Assembly: GCA_022496805.1 (NCBI GenBank)
Contig: CM040099.1
Location: 1,428,501 to 1,492,500, forward strand
Direction of reading: 5' to 3'
Length of the DNA stretch: 64,000 nucleotides
Source of the DNA: Pohlia nutans
Lineage: Eukaryota; Streptophyta; Bryopsida; Bryales; Mniaceae
Positions 1 through 10,601 of the stretch are shown piece after piece (the first letter of the stretch is position 1; each line of letters begins with the position of its first letter). Below the pieces are notes generated by a model that worked only from the letters and a program-made list of their open reading frames with translations, was not told the DNA's origin and did no database searches. The translations under genes were made by a program, and so were the position numbers.

Positions 1-124
1 GGCATCACTAGAGTCCGCAATTCTCTCACTGTGCAGTAGCCCTGTGCAATACATGTTAACTGCCACAAGCAATGACGAATTCTTCTTCGACAATCAATTT
101 ATAGGCCATGTCCAGCCCAGCCCC

Positions 125-2777
125 CTAGTCCATGTGAGGTGGCGCCACTGGAGCTGCCCTCTGGGGCGCCCAGGCTGCTGGGGCAGGCCTTGCCACCAAA
201 ACTGTGTCTTCGGGGAAGAGCGCTTTTATAAGTGCAGGGGTTCTCAATATACGACGCCCTGTCATTAAAGGGTATACATCCTCCAAAAAGTAATACGCAT
301 GTCCTGCTGCCATTCCCTGAATCACCCACCAAAATATGGTGTCAAAAGCCTCGAAACCAAAACCAAAACAGCCCTAAACCTACAAACACCTTAACCCCTA
401 AAGGACCAAGGATTCATGGTTTTAAAATGACAAATTTAAATGATCATATTGTGAAATATATAATTCGGCTTGGACCAAATTTTATATCTCCGGAATGAGT
501 GAAGAACATTGCATGTTTTGGTCAAAAAACAAACAAATTTGATCAAAATGAAGCCTACATAAAACCTAATAAAAACTGCTAAAAAAAACATGAAGCCCCC
601 TGAAGGCCTTATGGTCCTTTAGGGGTTAACAAGCACAGATTTATCAACGGACCGACAAAAATCTTCAGCAAATCAAATTCAACAATAACTTCGTAAAACT
701 GATGATAGTATGTGATTGTACCAAAAGGTCTACCCATGGACTGCTTCCGACCATAACTGAAAAGCCCAAAAGTACCTGCAAATTCCAACACAACATCAAC
801 ACATGTGAGCTTTGTAGATGGGAACAATGAACTAGAACCAAATCGTCATTGACCATTCCTTCTGTTTAGCTTTATCTTAACCCCTAAAGGACCAAGGATT
901 CATGGTTTTAAAATGACAACTTTAAACAGTCATATTGTGTTAAATATAATTCAGATGTGACTAAAAATATTATCTCTCAAATCAGTGAAGAACATTGCAT
1001 GTGTTGTTCAAAAAACAAACAAATTTGAAGAAAAGGAAGTCTACATAAGACCTACTCAAAATTGCTAAAAAAAACATGAGGTCCCTTGGGGGCCTGATGG
1101 TCCTTTAGGGGTTAACTAGTAATCCCTACATGACAAATATTAGAAGCTGGGAACTAAACGGTAATTGACAAGCTTGCAAGTGTGACTTACCCAAGGTAAG
1201 TAAGGAGCTGTAAAGCTGAAAAGACCCAGGAAACTCATCTGTACATGAGGATTGCGCTTGCTCCACACATATACCTGTTCAACATATTGCCCAGCAATAC
1301 TGTGAGTATGTCTGATATTGGAGAGCTCGAGTCAAAATCGTCACATAAATATATGACACGCCAGCCTTCAAAGGTCAGAAATCTGCTCAATAGAAGATGT
1401 ATTCAGTTCAACTCTTGCCAAGAGCAACTACGCGAACCATGAACATTCAAGCTCATAGGAAATAAGCACACACCATCATGAAAGTAAGGGAGTTGCTGAG
1501 GAAGAGAATGTCCGCAAATGGGGCCGCAAACGTGAGCATGCCACCGCCAACTACAATGAGAGTGAGCAGAGTTCCACCAAACAGGAGCATGAAGAAGAAG
1601 TCGGCTGTGCGACCCCGAAATGATGTCTCTTCCAGAAGTTTGCAGTATCTTGCCAAAAAGAACATATGAAAAAGGAAGTCCAAATCTGCAAGGGAACCAT
1701 GTCAGTACCTCCACGATGCGCACAAGCCCAATCTGGATAAACAAAACCATTGCGAAAACAGCTAAACAACTGGGTATTTACCAAGTTTGCCGAAGTAAAA
1801 GAAATTCGTGATAAGCCTCCAGACTTGATATTCTTTTATGACCAAAGTAGAATTCAAGTACACGTCATATGCTGAAATAACCTGCAAACATATTTCCAGA
1901 CACTCATCGTTAGAATTCTATCCTTTTAACAGAAGGTGAAAGAAAGCCATATAAACATGGCAAGTACAAAATGCTCAAAGTATCCAACCAGGACCAAGAG
2001 AAGAATTTAAAAAGTAGACTGAATGAAACAACGAATTCATCCTAATATTCAATTTTCAAGTCACTGCATTCCTCTCTCAATTACAGACGAAAGAATTGCA
2101 TACATAAGCCTTCAATACGAGAAGTACTCTTAACCCCTAAAGGACCAAGGATTCATGGTTTTAAAGTGCCAAACTCAATCAATCATAATGTGAAAACTGT
2201 AATTCAGATGGAACCAAATTTTATATCACCGGAATCGCTGAAGAACATTGCATGTGTTGGTCCAAAAATAAATAAACTTGAACAAAAGGAAGTCCACATA
2301 GAACCTACTCAAAACTGCTAAAAAATAAAAACATGAGACCCAATTCGGGCTTCTTGGTTCTTTAAGGGTTAAACCTCACCGGAAAAGCACGAAACAAATG
2401 ATTCACACGGCTAAGAGAACTATAACAGTACAATGACATGAATCGAACGTTACGATTCGTAATTGCATGATCCAAACAGCTAGCGTACTACCACAAAGTA
2501 CATGATCTTCATTGCATACATTTAAAAGCACTTGGTACCGAATTCACCTGGTTGTAATATATTCCAAGCCAGTACACGATGAGCATTGATGGCTAGCAAA
2601 CCGTTGAAGAACAAGATCTGTACTACAACAAAATGGCAACAAAATCTACAGAAAGGAAACGGAAAAGGAAAATAATACCTCAAGAGCACAACCCGCAGTT
2701 GTGAGTACCGACAACGTGAGATAGGAGCGCGTGATGATGGGCATTTGCTTGTACCAATCCTCTACTAGTTGCGCCAT
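125..2777 (-). CDS. DER2: Derlin (DER2-like) ER-associated degradation protein
   Basis: Derlins are rhomboid-like ER membrane proteins that help retrotranslocate misfolded proteins for degradation. I assemble six exons on the minus strand: 2679-2777, 1782-1881, 1474-1685, 1191-1274, 722-775 and 125-316. All have GT-AG borders and matching phases (0, 1, 0, 0, 0) and give 246 residues, close to the usual plant DER2 length. The start begins [20 protein letters not shown], the Derlin N-terminus. Exon 3 carries [15 protein letters not shown] and [10 protein letters not shown], exon 4 VYVWSKRNP, exon 5 [10 protein letters not shown], and the last exon YYFLEDVYP; all are Derlin signatures, and the segments between are hydrophobic. 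No frame break is seen. Introns 1, 4 and 5 each hold a TTAA-flanked MITE. Family assignment is firm; the DER2 rather than DER1 label is from memory of the plant families. Confidence 0.93.
391..629. mobile_element. TTAA-flanked MITE (piggyBac-like), Derlin intron 5
   Basis: The ends are TTAACCCCTAAAGGACC and GGTCCTTTAGGGGTTAA, giving perfect inverted ends inside TTAA target duplications. It is 239 bp with no coding capacity. The interior matches the copies at 877-1115, 2130-2372 and 61768-61998 (shared GAAGAACATTGCATG core), so it belongs to the short subfamily. Confidence 0.85.
877..1115. mobile_element. TTAA-flanked MITE (piggyBac-like), Derlin intron 4
   Basis: Same family and orientation as the copy at 391-629. 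TTAA flanks CCCCTAAAGGACCAAGG on the left and TCCTTTAGGGG on the right. It is non-coding. Confidence 0.85.
2130..2372. mobile_element. TTAA-flanked MITE (piggyBac-like), Derlin intron 1
   Basis: Left end TTAACCCCTAAAGGACC. The right end is slightly decayed (GGTTCTTTAAGGGTTAA). The interior is collinear with the copies at 391 and 877. Confidence 0.8.
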
Positions 2778-3456
2778 ATTTCGAAAACTCCAACACAATC
2801 GACGCTCAACACAAATTGATTTCCCCTAACCCTAAAAACCAGACCTATTTCGCTTTTTCCTTTGAAAATTTCTCAGAAATCCACTCAACACGAAATAATA
2901 TTCTTATTCCAAGCTTGGTCAACGTCACGAATAGCAACTCCCTCACCCTAAAAAAAAACACTTCGAACCTCCGCCAAACGCATGACCCTACAATCATCAA
3001 TCACTGGGTCAAATCGTGAGGAAAAGCAAATTGTTCTCCCCCAAACCCTAACCCTGCATTTCTTCACCTAGAAAGCTCGTTTCTTCACCGAAAAACGTGA
3101 TTTCGCCACCAAAGTGCTCTACCTGAATCAACGAATTTTGCATTGGATTAGCTCCAGGGGCGCGGGCATTCCAGCGATTGTTAGGCTTGCTGCGACAGAG
3201 TGATGCGCGCTGGATTCCTTGGGGGAGTTCGGAGGACCCGAGGGCCAAGAGCTTGCAAGTTCATTTTGGATGAATGTCGTCGTGGTGGATGACTTTTATC
3301 CGAAAGGACGAGTTGCTCGTGCCCACGCGATGGGGAGTGAGTCGCGTCGATGCGTGCCACGTAATGCACGGTCGTTGGTCGGATGACGCGAATCTTGCCG
3401 ACGTGGCGCTTCGTCAGATTGTGTCCTAGATCCGCCGACTCGGCCTCCCCGGCATG
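2778..3456. other. Derlin upstream region, no further gene seen
   Basis: This is the 5' flank of the Derlin gene. It contains short CCCTAACCCT-like runs near 3040 and a GC-rich patch around 3180-3455, and no ORF with recognisable protein similarity. The promoter presumably lies here, but I cannot place a TATA box with confidence. Confidence 0.5.
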
Positions 3457-3573
3457 TGGACGGAAGTGGTCCTATGTGACAATAAAAAGCAAGGACACGC
3501 ATTGGTTGCTTAATCCTCAAGTGGTACCCAATATTATAGCAGCCTAATTTTGTAGAAATAAATAAGTCTTCTA
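3457..3573 (+). repeat. 117-bp direct repeat, left flank of the Tc1 element
   Basis: Read by eye, this is identical to 5161-5277, starting TGGACGGAAGTGG and ending AAGTCTTCTA. The two copies sit immediately outside the two ends of the transposon. A Tc1 element normally duplicates only a TA dinucleotide, so the length is unexpected. Confidence 0.9.
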
Positions 3574-5160
3574 CAGTGACTCCAAAAACCGAGTCTATGC
3601 AAGGAACTTGAAACTTCAAATGACAATGTAGGAAACAAGAGTGATCGAAATGAAAAGCCATAAAAACAAAAATTGTAGAGTATAAAGTTCTACACACCAT
3701 TGTAATGATAAAATCATGATTTCAATTACAACAAAGTAGATATAGATGTTGAAGAAAAGTGTGTACATAGACTCGGTTTTTGCACTAGAGTGTAGAAGAC
3801 ACTCAAAAATTTGTCCATCGCCATTTTGCAGCTAAAACAGTTGCAATTCGATCAGGCATGCTAGCATACAATCCTCTACACTCCTCTAGACTAATAGAGT
3901 TGCAAACTTCTTGCACTCGAGCCCATAATTGAATAATACCACTGGGAGGACTAGAGTATGAGTTCAATCGCCGTTTTAGTAAAGCCCATATGTGTTCAAT
4001 AGGATTTAAGTCAGGGGATTGTGCAGGCCACTCTAAAACACAAAATGGTTGCTTCCCAAGCCATTCTCGAACAATCTTGGCTGTATGCACAGCAGCATTA
4101 TCTTGTTGAAAAATGATTTCTTCAAGATTGAACCCAAATGCAAGCAATGTACCACACAAATCTTGCTCTAAAATTGCAATGTAGCCTCTAGCATTCAAGC
4201 GCCCTTGTATATTCTGCAATGACCCCAATCCTCTACAAGTCAAACAACCCCAAAGCATTATAGAGCCTCCACCATGCTTCACAGTTTGGTTCACAGCACG
4301 CACAGGGATGTTTTCTTTCTCCTCTACCCAACACCAACTCCTCCCATCTGAATTGAAACGACATATTTTAGTTTCATCACTAAACACCACCCGCTCCCAA
4401 TCACTCACAGTCCAATCTTTGTGCATTTGAGCAAAACGAAATCTATCTTTGATGTTCTTCTGACTCAAAGCAGGCTTCTTAACCTTTGTAAAAGAAGACA
4501 ATCCTTGTTCTCTCAATGCATTCCTCAAGGTATTGTCGCACATCTTTACACCCGTCTCTCTTTGAAGCACTTTTGATGCCTCTGTTGCAATTTCTAAACC
4601 GCCAACAGTAACTAGCCGTGAAGCATAATGCTTCTCCCACTCTGTTAGGACCTTTGGACGACCTCCTTTAGACAATGCTACACTTGTAGAAAGCCTCATT
4701 CTCACTCTATTAACTGTAGATTGTGCCAAACCCACGCTCTTTGCAATCTCTCTACTGCTCCTTCCTTTCTCTATCAATGCTACAATATTTTGCTCTTTCT
4801 CTCGTGAAATAGGTCTCATCTTTCTATACAACTTCTACAAAGCCACAAGAAGTATTCAAGACAAACACACGAAACCCACAAAAAAAATTTGACTCAAAAC
4901 GATGAAGAAACAAGAAAATGAGAGCTCTCACAGAAGGTAGCAAGCGGCAACTCAAAAACTGAGTCTATGCGACGTCGACGTCTCTCTTCTTCTCACTGAA
5001 ACCCTAGTGAAGTTGATGACGTCACCATGACATCATCTGACAGTTAACTTATAGTTCTTTTATAGTTACATTTTACATTTCCTAAATATATCATTATCTT
5101 TTTGAGAAAGGCCCACTAAAGTCCTTGTTTGACGCATAGACTCAGTTTTTGGAGTCACTG
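3574..5160 (-). mobile_element. Complete Tc1-type DNA transposon (DD34E), 1587 bp
   Basis: The 27-bp terminal inverted repeats (3574-3600 and 5134-5160, starting CAGTGACTCCAAAAAC) differ at one base. Each end carries a second, inner copy of the motif in inverted orientation (3766-3781 and 4951-4970), about 208-210 bp from the outer end, so each end could fold into its own stem. The element holds one intact transposase gene on the minus strand. TA stands at the left border (3572-3573); TG stands at the right border (5161-5162). The intact ORF and near-perfect ends suggest recent mobility, which is inference. Confidence 0.92.
3803..4819 (-). CDS. Tc1-family transposase (DD34E)
   Basis: This single uninterrupted ORF of 338 residues is the usual Tc1 transposase size. 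The N-terminal third has a helix-turn-helix (SREIAKSVGLAQSTVNRVR), then a GRPK hinge (GGRPKVLTEWEK) and a second DNA-binding half. The catalytic triad reads FSDETKI (first Asp), FQQDNAAVHTAK (second Asp) and PDLNPIEHIW (Glu). There are 34 residues between the second Asp and the Glu, the Tc1 spacing; the plant mariner-like elements I know of are DD39D. I chose the ATG at 4819; a TTG four codons upstream is in frame but less likely. The enzyme would cut the element out of DNA and insert it at TA sites. No stop, frameshift or missing catalytic residue is seen. Confidence 0.95.
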   Translation of the reverse strand: MRPISREKEQNIVALIEKGRSSREIAKSVGLAQSTVNRVRMRLSTSVALSKGGRPKVLTEWEKHYASRLVTVGGLEIATEASKVLQRETGVKMCDNTLRNALREQGLSSFTKVKKPALSQKNIKDRFRFAQMHKDWTVSDWERVVFSDETKICRFNSDGRSWCWVEEKENIPVRAVNQTVKHGGGSIMLWGCLTCRGLGSLQNIQGRLNARGYIAILEQDLCGTLLAFGFNLEEIIFQQDNAAVHTAKIVREWLGKQPFCVLEWPAQSPDLNPIEHIWALLKRRLNSYSSPPSGIIQLWARVQEVCNSISLEECRGLYASMPDRIATVLAAKWRWTNF

Positions 5161-5277
5161 TGGACGGAAGTGGTCCTATGTGACAATAAAAAGCAAGGAC
5201 ACGCATTGGTTGCTTAATCCTCAAGTGGTACCCAATATTATAGCAGCCTAATTTTGTAGAAATAAATAAGTCTTCTA
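5161..5277 (+). repeat. 117-bp direct repeat, right flank of the Tc1 element
   Basis: Second copy of 3457-3573, directly after the right inverted repeat. It continues into unrelated sequence (GAAAGCC...), whereas the left copy continues into the element. Confidence 0.9.
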
Positions 5278-6018
5278 GAAAGCCAAGTCTACATTTCAAC
5301 TCAATTTAAATCGTATCAATCGGATTAATAATCTTTTTCTGAGATTTTTTCAAAGAGTGGAACACTTCAAAAAAAAATTAGTGTTTAAAAATCAATAATT
5401 GATTTGGCTTTATTTCTTTATAGCATAGAAAATCATATTTCATTTCAAATGCCACAAATCAAAATAAGTCATTTTAAAATTATTTTATTTTATTTTATTT
5501 TTAAAAAATAATCAAAAAGAGCTTTTCTAAGTGGACAAATAACAAAATGGACCATGCAATAGAGCTAACCGAAATCAAAATAGGTGTTCTAACCCCCAAA
5601 ATATCAAGAAGTCAGAGTTTATGCCTTTTTTTAGTGTAACCGAAATCCAAGCAAATAGGGAAGAAGATACCCTCTAACTTCAATTTCAAACACGAGCTCT
5701 AAGTTGTTAGAGCCAACTAATCAATTCAGTCACCTAATTATATCTCAAGTTTGCCACATGCCTTGCCATTATTTGAAATTGGATGTAGGCCATCACCTCC
5801 AAGCCTTAGCTCATTCTAAGTCTCAGTTTTGCCTTCTTTGTGACGGTAAAACTAGTTCACACTCCTTTCTATTTTGAATTCTTTCGAAACCATACCAGTT
5901 TGATTGGTTGCTTTAGATACGGGTCAAACTCACCTCACCTAACATGTATTTTCTCTTCTTTTCGGTTAACTCTAATATCTCCAATGTTGAATTTGTAAAG
6001 TTCAAAAAAAATAGTATA
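5278..6018. other. AT-rich intergenic DNA
   Basis: I see no gene here. It is low-complexity AT-rich sequence with an ATTTTATTTTATTTT run near 5480. Confidence 0.5.
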
Positions 6019-6491
6019 AGGGCTTCTTTACACTAGAAGCGAGAAGCCGTGAAGAGAGAAATTTCAACCAATAAGAGGCCTAAAAATCAAGAAGACCAAA
6101 GAATATCACTTTACACCCGAAATTTTCAGTCCAAGGGATGGAAGGAGGAGAAAACGACATCAACAACACTTTTGTCCTTCGTGGCAAGAAAAGTGAACAT
6201 TTTTCAAGGCCCCTGGATTTTCCGTCAAGCCCACCATCAAGAGGTGGGTTTAACGCAAAATCCGCGGGGGGGGGGGGACATTTGGCCAAAATTCTCACAA
6301 CCAATCATTTTTTGTTCTTTAAAAAATATGTAAGAACTTTATTTTTTTAAATTTGCACTTTACTTTGTAGTCCCTTCTCACTTTACATATATTCAAAGGC
6401 CGTCAAATTCAAGGGTTGGCTTCTCAAAGATGAGCCATGGCCCTTGTGAGGTTTTCTCCACGACTTCTCACCTCTAGTGTAAAGAGGGCCT
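6019..6491. mobile_element. Foldback MITE with CTTTACACTAGA ends
   Basis: The left end is AGGGCTTCTTTACACTAGA and the right end TCTAGTGTAAAGAGGGCC, an imperfect inverted pair of about 30 bp. The interior is non-coding and includes an 11-base G run near 6266. The superfamily is not resolved because the target duplication is unclear. Confidence 0.6.
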
Positions 6492-8363
6492 AAACATAGA
6501 TAGATATTTCGTTTAATCCAAAACTTACTTAACTATGTGATTTATTGGCTAATTTGGATACTACCTTATTATCCTCTAACCAAGTGTCCAAACTATAACA
6601 TTTCAATGTTCAGGTAAGTTACCACGGTGTTGATATTTATTCTAATTTGATTTTTATTTTAAATTATGTGAATTTGGTATGTCAATACAAAAATGAAGAT
6701 TCAATTTATTTTTATTCCAACTTTGTAAGTGGAAGTTATGGAGAGAAAGAGGTTTTTTCGGAGAAGAGAATGGGAAATTCATACATAGTTTAAAATAAAC
6801 CTTAAAAATGACTTTTCCTTTGCATCTATAACCATATAATTTAGACTACATTTCTAACCATTTGGACTACCAAAAGAATGCATGGTAAAATTTCATAAAA
6901 TTTGACCGTACAAATTGCAAATTTATAGCGTGTGAAGAGAATAGATGAAATGAAAATCTTTTCTGACATTTTTTGACCGTCTTTGGAGACATGAGCATTT
7001 TTATTAAATTGGTCAAAAAATCATGTAATTTTTTTTAACATTCAAATTGGTATTAGCTATCAAGTGCAAAAAAAATCACAAAAATAGAATAGAAAGAAGA
7101 GAAATTATGCTCAAATAAAAAAATAAAAAAAAACGAAAAATAAACAAAAAATAAAAGCCCCACAAGTTAAGTTTTGTGAATATCAAGAAGAAATATTTGT
7201 TTACTCTAGAGTATTTTTAATTGTTTATTTGTCAAGGCACTATATATTAAAATATAAAAAATTAGTTTTAGTTATAAAAAATAACCAAAAAAAATTGAAC
7301 CTACAAAGTAGCAAAGTAGGTTTTGCCTTAATATTTTTTCTAATGTAAGTAAGTTGCTATTATCGGACATAATGTCACTTGTGCAATTCAAGCCATCAAT
7401 TTATATCATGTGTCTAAATTTGATAGAAATTACTAAAACGGTGGCTATGAATAGACATTAAATGGGTCTAAGTTGGTATGGCATGAGACGACATGGTAAA
7501 TCTTGCCAATTTATTTTCATAATTATGTGGAAACATCATGAGTCAATTCATTCATTTTATAGGGAAGATAAATTAGTTAAGATGATGTTCACTTGAAGAA
7601 ATGGAAAACCATATAAGGTTATAATAAGTTTAAGCTTAGAATCAAACAATTAATATCACACTTGATATCTATTGTTAACTTTACAATTATAATTAGGATT
7701 TCTGGCATGTTTTACATATGTAATCAAATATTGTATATCACGTGCAGGTTCATATGTAAAACACTTCAGTTTATTTTTCAATTATACAATTAAGACACAT
7801 TGATGTTGCATAGGATTTGATACTGTATGAGATCTATAACAATTCTTTGCATGAAATGTAGACAAGTGTGCGTTAGAGTATCTTCATCAACGTTGGCTAA
7901 TTCTATACGCTAACAACAAAATAAAATGAAATCGAGCTATGTATGTCAAGAGCATTATGTCAAACATGATTTTTTTTTTAAATCTCCTCCTATGAGGGTT
8001 AAACGTCATAAGTCTTTTCAAAACAAATTTGGATTTTAGGATCAATATATTGAAAAAGTAAATAATTTGCGCCAAATTTCACTTACTAAGATCTTCCTCA
8101 ATGAATCTTCAAATTTTGTTAGTTTTTAGCATATGACCTAGAAGCAATGAACATTCTTCCTATCAAAGAATTTTTTAAATCATGCACACATAAAAAAAAT
8201 GGTTTTTTTACGTCAAATTTTTTATCAAAAAATAATTGGTTTTGATATGATTGGAAAAAAACAAAATTGAGAGTACATGCATCATCCTCTATGTACTACA
8301 ACATGTCCAAAATTTGTTGCAAGATCTTAAAATATGAATTACTTATGTTGATTTTAAGGTGTG
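6492..8363. other. AT-rich intergenic DNA
   Basis: Very AT-rich with many poly-A/T tracts. No ORF here has recognisable coding character on either strand. Confidence 0.5.
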
Positions 8364-8699
8364 CATCAGGAATTTCGGACCCCACTGATTCTGCACAATT
8401 TCAATGCGATTTCCGATATTTCAAGGGTTCGTACAGTTTCGCACTGAATCCGCATCGTTGCGTCATTCATCGCAACTACACTGATATGACACGATGTTCG
8501 TACAAGCCGATGTAGTACTGATTCGATACGATTGATACATCTATTGAAAACGTATGAATTCAGCATTCTTTATAGTCGTCAAATGTCGTGTTTTAATCGT
8601 CTTTAAAACTACACTGATTCAGTGCGTTTTTCGTGCGACATCATCTTTTCTATATCTAGATTTTATTTTCTTTCTATATCTAAATTTGATCAAAATAAT

Positions 8700-8905
8700 A
8701 TTATTAAAAAAAAATATATATATATATAAATTAAAATTAAAAAATATATATATATAATTATTTTCCTCGCTACCCACTTCAACTATATGGAAATTGCCCG
8801 AACCCGCGATGGGGCCCGCCATGGCTTCCCAAGCTCTACCGCCGACGGTGAGATTTGAACTCCCGACCTCCCGGTTACCAACCAAGCTCCGAACCACCAA
8901 ACCAC
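8700..8905 (-). mobile_element. tRNA-derived SINE
   Basis: Read on the minus strand, the head resembles a tRNA: a box A-like stretch (TGGTTCGGAGCTTGG) followed by a box B-like GGGAGTTCAAATCTC. It then runs into unrelated body sequence and an AT-repeat tail (TATATATATATTTTTT). Head, body and simple tail together are typical of plant SINEs. The tRNA part cannot fold as a complete functional tRNA, so I do not call a tRNA gene. Confidence 0.6.
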
Positions 8906-9000
8906 CTCAAACTCTTCATGCATAGAGAGGAACTCTTTTGGTAATTATAAAAGAATGAAACCATTGGCAATTTTTTGCCATGTGTATATAATTCTTTTTT

Positions 9001-9470
9001 CAAATTTTTTTTGCACTACAACATGCAGGGCTTTTCCTACATCTACAAATTTTTTCAGAATATTTTAAGTATTTTTTTCTGGCCAAAATTGTGATGGCAG
9101 ATCGTGGCTGTGAGCTGTTTTTTTTTCAACGGACTTTGAATGTTTTTAACTATGTGAAAAAAACTTTTTTTCCAATTTTTTTTTGCACCAGATTATGCAG
9201 GACTTTTTCTATATCTAGGATTTTTTTTCATAATATTTTGAATTTTTTTATTTTTTGCCAAAATCGTGATGGCAGATCATGGCTGTGAGCTGTTCTTTTT
9301 TTCAGCCGACTTCGAATGTTTTTAACTATGTGAAAAAAATGTTTTTTCCAATTTTTTCTTTTGCACTAGATTATGCAGGACTTTTTCTATATCTAGGATT
9401 TTTTTCATAGTATTTTGAATTTTTTTATTTTTTGCCAAAATCGTGGTGGTTGTGAGCTATTGTTTTTTTT
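9001..9470. repeat. Tandem repeat, about 180-bp unit, ~2.5 copies
   Basis: The phrases GATGGCAGATC, GGCTGTGAGCTGTT, GTTTTTAACTATGTG and ATGCAGGACTTTTTCTATAT recur in order from 9001, 9090 and 9270. The copies differ mainly in poly-T length. The array lies inside the inverted-repeat element. Confidence 0.75.
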
Positions 9471-10110
9471 GCTTCTATGATGAAAAGTACAATAATAACC
9501 AATAATACCAAATTTGAATTCTAAAAGTATAAAATGTTATTTCTTTGAAATTTTAATGTGTATTGCTTCTAAACTCTATAAATGTAGATCTAAAAATGTT
9601 TTGGGAAATTAAACCGTAAGTATAATTTAAAGAAGATTCTTGGAATATTCCAACATATTCCAAAATAATATAAAATATTTTCAAATATTCCAAAAGATTC
9701 CAAAATCTTCCAAAAGATTCCAAAAATATTAAAATATTGTACACGGATGTCGTACGAAAATAATTTGCATTATGATAGATGCTGAAATCGCACGAATGTA
9801 ATAAAAGGCATTGATATGATACGTATATGATACTAGATCCGCATTCAAAGCAATCGCATATTATCCGTGTCTTATTAGCGATGTAATGTAGATACACGAT
9901 TAACGCACGGATTCCGTCAAGCATGACTTTCGTGCGGAAACAACACTTTTTTGATAATCATTGAAAAGACACTACATCGACATCTTAGTAATGCATGTCA
10001 CTTCCGTACCATAACGACACTTCTAAATGCACGTAAGACGTGCGGAATCAGTGTTTAACGAAAAACACACTGAAATCGTGCAGAATCAGTGGGGTCTGAA
10101 ATTCCTGATG

Positions 10111-10601
10111 TGCAACACTCATGAGAGTCATTGTAATCAAAATATTTCTTCATTTGAATATACTATGGGTTTAAAATCCAATGCCATTGATTTGTGGCTA
10201 AGTCCATAACTTAGTGGTGGCGTGACAACATGGAGATTGTTCGGATATTGGTAATTTAATACACTAAAACATCATTGTATTCCTAAATTGAATTTGTAGT
10301 GATGACTACAACTATTTTTTGGTGAAAAATATATTCCAGTACAAACTAAACAAATCCTTTGTCATATAGATGGGACAAATTCTAACATGTTGAATTTAAT
10401 TCTTTAAATTCTATTAGCAAGACTTGTATGGTGTGACAATATCGATACTTTTAACACAAACGGTAACCAAAAAAAGTCTTAGACTGAAGATATTAATATT
10501 TGATACCTACAAGCTAACTAAATGGTACAAAGGAGATTGCCATTATCAAATATAATTAGTTTCAGAACATGCCACAACAACCAAAACTACAACAATTTCT
10601 A
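10111..10601. other. 3' flank of ARL13, no gene
   Basis: AT-rich sequence downstream of the ARL13 stop codon. No feature can be supported here. Confidence 0.4.

Larger units (their letters stand above)
8364..10110. mobile_element. 1.75-kb inverted-repeat element, non-autonomous
   Basis: The ends are inverted copies of CATCAGGAATTTCGGACCCC followed by ACTGATTCTGCAC, with very few mismatches over about 38 bp (8364-8403 and 10073-10110). A related short palindromic copy lies at 59504-59778 in the AVT6 gene. The interior contains a SINE (8700-8905) and three tandem units (9001-9470) but no transposase ORF. The superfamily is not identified. Confidence 0.65.

Noticed and set aside
2548..2625. Possible extra Derlin exon with AG and GT borders
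   Set aside because: Exon 1 joins directly in phase to the exon at 1782-1881 with matching family sequence; the extra segment has no Derlin similarity.
8800..8890. tRNA-like sequence on the minus strand
   Set aside because: It has A- and B-box-like segments but no complete cloverleaf, and it continues into a SINE body with an AT tail; called as a SINE instead.
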